Assembly (NCBI GenBank): GCA_030837265.1
Contig: JAUPKV010000232.1
Coordinates: 1-17,888 of the forward strand
Length of the DNA stretch: 17,888 nt
Origin: Methanobacteriota archaeon
GTDB lineage: Archaea > Halobacteriota > Methanosarcinia > Methanosarcinales > Methanosarcinaceae
Direction: 5' to 3'
Of this stretch, positions 8,661 to 17,888 are shown piece by piece. Each line of letters opens with the position of its first letter. Within the stretch, counting starts at the first letter, position 1. The position numbers were made by a program, and so were the translations under genes. Under the pieces are notes generated by a model. That model did not search any database and was not told where the DNA came from. It was given only the letters and a program-made list of their open reading frames with translations.

Positions 8661-8693
8661 ATTTATATATGCGGAATACAGTAACCTATTACC
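8661..8693 (-). promoter_or_regulatory. Promoter of the anf operon with 21-bp element (copy A)
   Basis: Reading the minus strand, a 21-bp element (8693 down to 8673, beginning GGTAATAGGTTAC and ending TATTCC) is followed after 3 nt by TATATAAAT at 8669-8661, a good archaeal TATA box. Transcription would start near 8640 and run into nifI2-anfDGK. The element covers the position of the BRE and the sequence just upstream, where a bound protein could block or assist TBP/TFB. A second ATAGGT lies directly upstream (8691-8696), giving two TAATAGG repeats 7 bp apart. Confidence 0.6.
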
Positions 8694-8715
8694 TATTAAC
8701 TAATATATATAATTT

Positions 8716-8751
8716 TTGTATAGATATACAAGGGAATTAATTACATTTCCC
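8716..8751. promoter_or_regulatory. Two adjacent dyads upstream of the anf promoter
   Basis: TTGTATA-GA-TATACAA is a perfect 16-bp dyad at 8716-8731. It is followed at once by GGGAA-N10-TTCCC at 8732-8751. Both lie 25-60 bp upstream of the 21-bp element on the anf side. The second resembles the methanogen NrpR operator GGAA-N6-TTCC in its arms but has a 10-nt spacer, so I do not assign it to NrpR. Confidence 0.4.
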
Positions 8752-8768
8752 ACGAAAGAATAACGTTA

Positions 8769-8909
8769 ATTGTTCATGGAAAACGAGATAAATAAGTTAA
8801 AATTAGCTCATTTTAAGCAAATCGAAAAGTGGTTCATACTCCATGATTACATCACAACTAACTGGATATCTCCGTTTTCCTCAGCGTTTTCCTCGTTTTC
8901 CATGACAAT
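8769..8909. repeat. Near-perfect inverted repeat with a CGTTTTCC cluster
   Basis: Left arm ATTGTTCATGGAAAACGAG (8769-8787) and right arm CTCGTTTTCCATGACAAT (8892-8909) are reverse complements except for one extra base, including a perfect 13-bp core. About 104 nt separate them. CGTTTTCC occurs three times at the right arm (8873, 8885, 8894) and once inverted at the left arm (8778-8785). A smaller dyad TTAAAAT-N6-ATTTTAA lies inside at 8797-8816. The structure sits in the middle of the anf-vnf divergent region. Confidence 0.55.
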
Positions 8910-9044
8910 TATTAGATTACCCCCATATTCCTTTATTGAAATATACTGAAAACGGGCCGGTATACATTCGGGCAGAGACTCTTTTTGTAAGATATTTTTG
9001 TGAAAAAATATCCACCCATAGATAAGTTTTTATAGTAGCAAATC

Positions 9045-9086
9045 GGTAATAGGTTACTGTATTCCTTGTATTTAAGATATATAAAT
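9045..9086 (+). promoter_or_regulatory. Plus-strand promoter with 21-bp element (copy B)
   Basis: The same 21-bp element as at 8673-8693 occurs here in the opposite orientation (9045-9065) without a mismatch. A TATA-like TATTTAAG starts 3 nt after it (9069-9076), the same spacing as in copy A. A stronger TATATAAAT follows at 9078-9086. Transcription would run toward vnfH, starting near 9100. Its transcript would cover a damaged small ORF and the repeat array before reaching vnfH, so this is either a separate small gene's promoter or a distal vnf promoter. Confidence 0.55.
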
Positions 9087-9103
9087 CCATGCGGAGGTTA
9101 AAA

Positions 9104-9285
9104 ATGAAGTAAACCATACAGAAAAGATTGATACCTCATTAGAAAAACAAGATTATCCGCCAAAAAACCGGAAGTTTTTGACTAAAATAATTCATACAGT
9201 TATTAATAAATCAGTAAAGAGTAATTTCTCAAACATAGAGTTTTCACCCTTAAGTAATTTCGACACAGTAGTTATTCAAATGTAA
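9104..9285 (+). pseudogene. Small ORF with a frameshift right after its start, or a Met-Lys-stop leader
   Basis: A good ribosome-binding site GGAGG at 9093-9097 is followed 6 nt later by ATG-AAG-TAA (9104-9112), giving only Met-Lys. One frame over, an open stretch of 59 codons begins at 9106 (EVNHTEKIDTSLEKQ) and runs to TAA at 9283-9285. One missing base after ATG would explain this, making it a recently broken gene of about 60 residues. I recognise no family. The alternative is a noncoding leader with a minimal ORF. Confidence 0.3.
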
Positions 9286-9298
9286 TGGCAAGATAATT

Positions 9299-9467
9299 CC
9301 ACATAGTGGATACTTTATTCAATACCGATATGTTTCTTTGAACATAACGTCCAGGTTTCCACTAAGTGGATTTTTTGTTAAATGTAGTTATGTTTATTTA
9401 AACATAACCAGAGCAAGACCCACTTAGTGTATACTTTACCCAATATCATTATGTTCAATTAAACATA
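9299..9467. repeat. Three-unit tandem array of paired dyads upstream of vnfH
   Basis: Three 48-bp units at 9299-9346, 9359-9406 and 9420-9467 are separated by 12 and 13 bp. Each starts with CCAC-N3-GTGG (third unit GTGT) and ends with TATGTT-N6-AACATA, perfect in all three; in unit 2 the arms extend to 9 bp (9388-9407). The second dyad starts exactly 30 bp after the first in every unit, and units repeat at 60 and 61 bp. Units 1 and 3 also share ATACTTTA-N2-CAATA between the dyads. A weak fourth unit may follow (AGTGG near 9492, ATGTTT near 9508). The fixed spacing suggests two proteins, or two dimers, bound side by side on one DNA face. Confidence 0.85.
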
Positions 9468-9565
9468 TCGAATTATTACATAAAATGAGGAAGTGGTGCA
9501 TGAGTAGATGTTTAGGTTGATCCAGAAATATTCCCGTGATTCAGCTGATACATCAGGATAAATGC

Positions 9566-9624
9566 TATAAATCGAATCGAAGGGCTGTACAGACATAAGA
9601 AAACGGAAAATTAAGGTTTAAAAG
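9566..9624 (+). promoter_or_regulatory. Candidate proximal promoters of vnfH
   Basis: TATAAAT at 9566-9572 lies about 100 bp downstream of the repeat array and would start transcription near 9592, giving a leader of about 80 nt. TTTAAAAG at 9617-9624, preceded by a purine-rich GGAAAATTAAGG that could serve as BRE, is the alternative with a leader of about 25 nt. I cannot tell which is used. Confidence 0.4.
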
Positions 9625-9661
9625 TGAGAAAGAACGCAAACTGCATCATAAAAATTATTAG

Positions 9662-10498
<837 letters not shown>

Positions 10499-10518
10499 TT
10501 TTGGGAGAGGATCTAGCA

Positions 10519-10836
10519 ATGAAAATGATACGTGCCATAATACGGCCGGAATGGGCAGAGGAAGTAGCCGACGGATTGGCAGAAGCCGGGTATTATTCCC
10601 TGACAAAAATAAACGTTTTCGGAAGAGGAAAGCAGAAGGGAATTACTGTTGGAGATGTGCATTATGATGAACTCTCAAAAACAATGATCATGATGGTTGT
10701 GGAAAATGAGGCCGTCGACGAAGTGATAAAAGTCATTTCCGGAAAAGCATATACCGGTAACATGGGAGATGGAAAAATTTTTGTGAGTACTGTAGACGAT
10801 GCATATACTATAAGCTCGGGTGCAAAAGGGTTGTGA
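10519..10836 (+). CDS. nifI1: Nitrogenase-associated PII-like regulator NifI1 (vnf copy)
   Basis: This 105-residue PII-family protein joins NifI2 to shut off nitrogenase after ammonium addition. It has MKMIRAIIRPEW at the start, GRGKQKGI leading into a short NifI1-type T-loop with VHYDELSKT, and AYTGNMGDGKIFV, the conserved nucleotide/2-oxoglutarate-binding turn. The frame is open from TTG 10501, but the ATG at 10519 has a GGAGAGG box at 10503-10509 and gives the family N-terminus. It lies 20 nt after vnfH. It is the only intact nifI1 in the window. Confidence 0.93.
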   Translation: MKMIRAIIRPEWAEEVADGLAEAGYYSLTKINVFGRGKQKGITVGDVHYDELSKTMIMMVVENEAVDEVIKVISGKAYTGNMGDGKIFVSTVDDAYTISSGAKGL

Positions 10837-10884
10837 GCAGCATCTTTAAAGGTAAGGGATTTTGAAAACCGGGAGGGTTTCCAT

Positions 10885-11256
10885 ATGAAAGAAGTTACAG
10901 CGATTGTCAGGCCTAATAGGATGTCGGCTACGAAAGATGCATTGGATAAAATCGGCCTTCCTGCCATGACGGCGATTCCGGTATTGGGAAAAGGTAAGCA
11001 AAGAGGGATCTCGGGAGAGCTTAATTTTTACATACAACCAAGATTGCTTGCAAAAAGATACAGCACAGGCATGAAATACATTCCCAAGAGACTTCTGAGC
11101 CTAGTTGTGAATGATGAAGATGTAGATCTGGTAGTCAAAACCATTATCGAAGTCAACCAGACTGCCCAAATTGGGGATGGAAGAATCTTCGTCGAGTCGA
11201 TTGATGATGTCATTAGAATCAGGACCAGCGAAAAGGGCGAACTAGCCTTAAAATAA
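10885..11256 (+). CDS. nifI2: Nitrogenase-associated PII-like regulator NifI2 (vnf copy)
   Basis: NifI2 is the partner of NifI1, carries the long T-loop, and contacts the dinitrogenase. Visible features are MKEVTAIVRPNR, GKGKQRGISGELNF, the T-loop segment GMKYIPKRLLSLVV, and AQIGDGRIFV near the C-terminus. It has 123 residues. Compared with the anf copy it lacks two residues in the loop (GMKYIP against GMKDLEYIP), which may reflect the different target. It has a GGAGGG box upstream and lies 48 nt after nifI1 and 18 nt before vnfD. Confidence 0.93.
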   Translation: MKEVTAIVRPNRMSATKDALDKIGLPAMTAIPVLGKGKQRGISGELNFYIQPRLLAKRYSTGMKYIPKRLLSLVVNDEDVDLVVKTIIEVNQTAQIGDGRIFVESIDDVIRIRTSEKGELALK

Positions 11257-14414
<3,158 letters not shown>

Positions 14415-14495
14415 GTGAACGGAAGCATATTAACGAAAATATCCTCGATAGCGGTTTTCGGAGCAATAATTGCCTCGATATCCTGTTAACGGCAT

Positions 14496-14520
14496 AATTG
14501 TAATGTGAAAAGTCACAATT
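14496..14520 (+). repeat. Hairpin in the vnfK-vnfE gap
   Basis: The gap between vnfK and vnfE holds an imperfect dyad, AATT-N5-GTGA-N4-TCACAATT, and two copies of CCTCGATA about 40 bp apart (near 14451 and 14473). It may be a processing or stability hairpin that separates the highly expressed structural genes from the assembly genes, or an internal promoter region. Neither can be decided from sequence. Confidence 0.3.
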
Positions 14521-14569
14521 TCTTCCATTTTTATCGTAACTAACTGCACAAAGAGGAATGAAGGTTAAC

Positions 14570-16102
14570 ATGGCTGGCATTGCAAATGAGAGTGTGGTAT
14601 TTTTTGGGCATTTAAGCGAGCTTTATCAATTAGCGAAAGAAGGAAAAATCGAAACGAAATTACAGGGAAGCCATACCCGTCCTTGTAAGTTCTGGACGGC
14701 AATGAAAATATTGAGTGGTATTAAAAACTCTGTCGTAATTGCTCATGGGCCAAGCGGATGCGCATTCGGAGTAAAACAGGTTTATAAGCTAACGAATTGC
14801 CGGAACAGCGGTTCACCATATGAATCCGTCATCACCACAAACGTTGATGAAAAAACCGTTATATACGGCGGTGAAAAAGAACTGAAAGGTGCCATACTTG
14901 AAGTGGACAGCAAGTATAAACCTGACATCATTTTTGTTGCTACCAGCTGTGCTACCGGAATAATTGGGGACTATGTGGATGCGGTAGTGAGCGGGATCAA
15001 GTCCAAAATAAACGCTAAAATTATGGCGGTTCACTGTGAAGGTTTTGCGGGAGAATATAGGAGTGGATTTGACCTGGTTTTCAGGCAGATTGTTCAGCTC
15101 ATGGACAGACCTGACCAAGAAAGCAGAGCAAAACTTGCCAGGTCGGTGAACATCGTCGGAGGTAAAATGGGTCCTGAGAGGACGGAGATTGATACCGATG
15201 TTAAGGAACTGAAGCGTTTGATTGAAGATATGGGTGCTAACGTAAATGCCGTCATAGCAGGTAACTGTTCACTGGAAGAGATAAGGAGAGCTCCAAGTGT
15301 TGCGGTAAACTGCACTCTATGTTTGGATCTGGGATATGCAATAGGAAAAGAAATGCTTGACCGGTTTAATACTCCTTTGAATTCTACAATTCTTCCATAT
15401 GGTAAAAGTGCTACGGAAAAATGGCTTAGAGAAGCAGCGAAGCTTCTGCATATGGAAGTTGAAGTTGAGGAACTGATCAAAAGGGAATACGAAGCAATAA
15501 GCGTTGAATTTGAAGAGGCAAAAAGACATCTCTCCGGCAAGCTGGCAATTGTCGAAGGACATGATGCAATAAGGTCGCTATCGATTGCTCACATGCTTGA
15601 ACGTGATTTTGCTATGAGGGCGGTAATTTACAATTTCCATCCCTGGAGTGCGAAAGCAAGGGAAACCAGTATCGACTACCTGTTAGAGACCGGGCTTGAT
15701 CCCGAAATACTAATCACAAAAGGTACTCTAGCCTTTGGAAAATATGAAGCAATGCTTCAAACTGAAAATGAGCTGCTTGAATACCTAGGAGACATGAATC
15801 CGGAAAGGACCGTATATTTCGGTTCCTCAATGAGCTTCCCTAATATCCCTGTAGTCGATTTGAACGCCATATTGAACCGCCCGAGATTTGGTTTCAGAGG
15901 AGCCTTAAAGGTTGCAAAATGTATTTGCACGGCACTTGAGTATTCCTTCCGACCACGCAGCTGGGTAACGAAAAAAATGGCATTTCCCGATAAATCCGGT
16001 GGTCTGTCTTCAGCTCAATCGCTTACCCCGAAACTAGCTCAAGAATTGCCGGATTGTACGGTCTATGCAGGAAAGGAGAGAGGCAGATGTATGATGAGAT
16101 AA
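14570..16102 (+). CDS. vnfE: FeV-cofactor assembly scaffold subunit VnfE
   Basis: VnfE, with VnfN, forms a scaffold related to NifEN on which the NifB product is matured before transfer to VnfDGK. Cluster-binding cysteines are visible in the D-type positions: HTRPCKFW, HGPSGCAFG and ATSCATGIIGD. The later NCTLCLDLGY and the C-terminal NRPRFGFRGALK are as in VnfE. It lacks the paired cofactor Cys and His of catalytic D subunits, as expected for E. It is about 510 residues. I prefer ATG 14570, with AAGG 5 nt upstream. The ATG at 14558 has its GAGGA directly abutting, which is too close. The 3' end overlaps vnfN by 16 nt. Confidence 0.9.
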   Translation: MAGIANESVVFFGHLSELYQLAKEGKIETKLQGSHTRPCKFWTAMKILSGIKNSVVIAHGPSGCAFGVKQVYKLTNCRNSGSPYESVITTNVDEKTVIYGGEKELKGAILEVDSKYKPDIIFVATSCATGIIGDYVDAVVSGIKSKINAKIMAVHCEGFAGEYRSGFDLVFRQIVQLMDRPDQESRAKLARSVNIVGGKMGPERTEIDTDVKELKRLIEDMGANVNAVIAGNCSLEEIRRAPSVAVNCTLCLDLGYAIGKEMLDRFNTPLNSTILPYGKSATEKWLREAAKLLHMEVEVEELIKREYEAISVEFEEAKRHLSGKLAIVEGHDAIRSLSIAHMLERDFAMRAVIYNFHPWSAKARETSIDYLLETGLDPEILITKGTLAFGKYEAMLQTENELLEYLGDMNPERTVYFGSSMSFPNIPVVDLNAILNRPRFGFRGALKVAKCICTALEYSFRPRSWVTKKMAFPDKSGGLSSAQSLTPKLAQELPDCTVYAGKERGRCMMR

Positions 16103-17463
16103 AGTTCGACAATTGCAGCCACAGCAAGGACCCGATGGTCGGATGTGCTCTTGAAGGTGCTGCCGGAGTATTGGCCGGTATCCGGGATATAAGTATTGTC
16201 ATACACTCTCCTCAGGGCTGTTCCGCAACGGTTTCGGCGGCTTATGATGTCCACGAAATTGATTTTACAAGACGAAAGGTCGCATGTACCCGGCTCTTTG
16301 AAACAGATATAGTCATGGGTGCTTCGGACAAACTGAAAAAACTGATCAAAGAAGCCGATTCGAAATTTAAAACCGGAGCGATATTCGTTATAGGTACATG
16401 TGCAGCTGATATCATCGGGGAAGACATTGAGGGGTTATGCCGAAATATCCAGCCTCAAATTAACGCCAGGCTCATTCCCGTTATGTCAGGAGGATTTAGA
16501 GGGAACGCTTATGATGGAATTGAATTAGGATTGAACGCATTATTCCCATTCATAAAAAGACAGGAAGAAAAAATTCCAAACAGCGTGAACCTAATAGCCC
16601 CTCAAGCAAACCTGAATCCGACATGGTGGGCGGATTTAAAATGGGTACGTGGAATCTTCGAAAAAATAGGCATTAAAGTCCAGGCTGTGCTGCCTCACGA
16701 TACCTCTCTGGAAGAACTGGAAAATGCAGGACTGGCATCGGCAGACATACTTCTCAGCCATGATACGGGGCATAAATTCGGATTAAAAATGCAGGAAATC
16801 CATGATATACCTCTTATATTGTCGGATATCCCGCTTCCGGTCGGGCTGACAAATACTGCCAGATGGCTTCGAGCCGTGGGACAATATTTCGGTGTTGAGG
16901 AAAAGGTAGAAGAGATGATAAAAGAGGGAGAAAACCTGGCCATCGACGTGCTGAGACGCAGGGGACTGATGATGATTCCCAGGTACCGCAATTGCAAGGT
17001 GGCTGTTTCGGCTGATGCGACCATGGGTATTGGTTTGATCCGGATGTTGTTTGAAGAGCTGGAGATGATTCCGGAACTGTTGCTTTTCCGATCATCAGTA
17101 CCTTATTCTCGCTTGCTGCTAGAAAATGAGCTTAAGGATATGGGAATTGCTCCCAAGGTTGTTTTTTCTGCAGACGGGTATCAGATAAAGCAATCGTTAA
17201 ATGACAGATGTGTGGATGCCGTATTCGGCTCCTCATGGGAGTATTATCTGGCTGAAGAATTGGGCATAAAATTTGCTTTTGATGTATTCAATCCGACAAA
17301 CAGGGAAAATTATCTGAACAAAGCATATTTCGGATATGAAGGGATGCTGAACTTTTTAGAAAATGTTGCTAACGATTGGGAAAGGGCACTGCGTTCAAAG
17401 CAGATTCACCGGGAAGAATATCCCAGGAACCAAACTCACGTTTTGATAAGGGACGATATCTAA
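16087..17463 (+). CDS. vnfN: FeV-cofactor assembly scaffold subunit VnfN
   Basis: VnfN is the second subunit of the assembly scaffold, homologous to NifN and K subunits. Cysteines in the K-type positions appear as DPMVGCALEG, SPQGCSATV and IGTCAADIIGED, followed by PVMSGGFRGNAYDG and a C-terminal AYFGYEGMLNFLENV. It is 458 residues. The frame is open upstream within vnfE, but the ATG at 16087 follows AAAGGAGAG and gives the family start MYDEIKFDNCSH. It overlaps vnfE by 16 nt and the next gene by 1 nt (TAATG), so the three are likely co-translated. Confidence 0.92.
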   Translation: MYDEIKFDNCSHSKDPMVGCALEGAAGVLAGIRDISIVIHSPQGCSATVSAAYDVHEIDFTRRKVACTRLFETDIVMGASDKLKKLIKEADSKFKTGAIFVIGTCAADIIGEDIEGLCRNIQPQINARLIPVMSGGFRGNAYDGIELGLNALFPFIKRQEEKIPNSVNLIAPQANLNPTWWADLKWVRGIFEKIGIKVQAVLPHDTSLEELENAGLASADILLSHDTGHKFGLKMQEIHDIPLILSDIPLPVGLTNTARWLRAVGQYFGVEEKVEEMIKEGENLAIDVLRRRGLMMIPRYRNCKVAVSADATMGIGLIRMLFEELEMIPELLLFRSSVPYSRLLLENELKDMGIAPKVVFSADGYQIKQSLNDRCVDAVFGSSWEYYLAEELGIKFAFDVFNPTNRENYLNKAYFGYEGMLNFLENVANDWERALRSKQIHREEYPRNQTHVLIRDDI

Positions 17464-17888
17464 TGTTTACCCTTGAGAGGAGCGGAATCAAAGGAATAAC
17501 AAGTTTCACCAAATATGATAGCGGTGAACTTAAGGAATGCAGGATCGAAGATCACAATCTTATAAACACAAAATATGGAGATCTTGTTCCGCAATATGGG
17601 GACCCGGGAATTAGAAAGAAGCAGTTGAAAGCTATCTCTTTCTATAAAAGTGGAAAGATTAGAAGCATTTCTTTAGAGCGGCAAACTGACATACACACAT
17701 CTTTAGGCATTTTCCCGGCAGAATTGATCACTTTTTATGAGAACAGTTCAATTGAAAGTTTATTTCCATTAAACGGGCAAATTAGTGCTTTTTGGTCGGA
17801 AGAGGAAGAAGGGGCACTGGCCCGAAAATTTGATTTTACCTTTCCTTTTGGCAGCTTCAATGCAAAAATCATAGGTTTGCGTTTTTAT
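17463..17888 (+). CDS. Unrecognised protein coupled to vnfN, 5' part only
   Basis: An ATG at 17463 overlaps the vnfN stop (TAATG) and the frame stays open for 142 codons to the window edge. The protein is beta-rich with repeated short motifs of the form F-x-K-Y-x-SGEL and I-x-FYKSGKIRSISLE. These resemble the toggled strands of MORN-type or beta-helical repeats. They are followed by GIFPAELITFYENSS, LFPLNGQISAFWSEEEE and FPFGSFNAKIIG. No signal peptide or cysteine cluster is seen. I believe similar proteins occur beside metal- or nitrogenase-related genes in other anaerobes, but that is memory, not a search. Tight coupling to vnfN suggests a role in V-nitrogenase biogenesis. Function unknown. 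Confidence 0.7.
   Translation, partial: MFTLERSGIKGITSFTKYDSGELKECRIEDHNLINTKYGDLVPQYGDPGIRKKQLKAISFYKSGKIRSISLERQTDIHTSLGIFPAELITFYENSSIESLFPLNGQISAFWSEEEEGALARKFDFTFPFGSFNAKIIGLRFY

Noticed and set aside
8732..8751. GGGAA-N10-TTCCC as an NrpR operator
   Set aside because: The described methanogen operator has a 6-nt spacer; a 10-nt spacer changes the relative geometry of the arms, so I report it only as a dyad.
8917..9117. 66-codon minus-strand frame across promoter copy B
   Set aside because: It covers the 21-bp element and TATA boxes, has no ribosome-binding site or recognisable domain, and is rich in residues expected from AT-rich noncoding DNA.
9299..9467. The tandem array as a CRISPR
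   Set aside because: Repeats are imperfect, only three, with internal dyads at fixed distance and 12-13 bp gaps that are too short to be spacers. No cas genes are nearby.

Overview
The window looks like a methanogenic archaeon of the genus Methanosarcina. The evidence is the archaeal gene order H-nifI1-nifI2-D-G-K, with the two PII-like genes between the Fe protein gene and the D subunit gene, the TATA-box promoters, and the transposase types. I assign the genus from remembered protein similarity, not from a search. The core of the window is two alternative (molybdenum-independent) nitrogenase clusters that diverge from one intergenic region of about 1 kb.

Layout. 1-192: the end of one unknown gene and a coupled 44-codon ORF. 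193-2200: transposon debris, with an intact IS110-family transposase, the 3' end of an IS630-type transposase, and the SWIM-finger start of a third transposase. 2274-3280: a small AbrB-like regulator gene, facing a two-gene operon (DUF4258-like and DUF2283-like) that resembles a toxin-antitoxin pair. 3281-3610: AT-rich, no gene seen. 3611-8650 (minus strand): iron-only nitrogenase genes in the order nifI2-anfD-anfG-anfK-anfO. They are preceded by a frameshifted nifI1 and what looks like a decayed 3' end of anfH. 8651-9670: regulatory region. 9671-17463 (plus strand): a complete vanadium nitrogenase operon vnfH-nifI1-nifI2-vnfD-vnfG-vnfK-vnfE-vnfN, followed from 17463 by an unrecognised gene that runs off the window.

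How the genes work together. VnfH is the ATP-dependent electron donor to VnfDGK. VnfE and VnfN form a cofactor-assembly scaffold, and NifI1/NifI2 switch activity off in response to ammonium. The Fe-only DGK genes and anfO look intact: all expected P-cluster and cofactor ligands are present in AnfD and AnfK. Their own Fe protein gene and NifI1 are gone. If AnfDGK still works, it must borrow an Fe protein and probably NifI1. The plus-strand Fe protein, which is strikingly AnfH-like, is the obvious donor.

The most unusual structure is in the divergent region. A perfect 21-bp element occurs as an inverted pair, each copy 3 nt upstream of a TATA-like box on the side that reads outward. Upstream of vnfH there is also a three-unit tandem array. 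Each 48-bp unit carries a CCAC-N3-GTGG dyad and a TATGTT-N6-AACATA dyad exactly 30 bp apart, repeating every 60-61 bp. I know of no described counterpart. It is a good candidate for a metal- or nitrogen-responsive control region.
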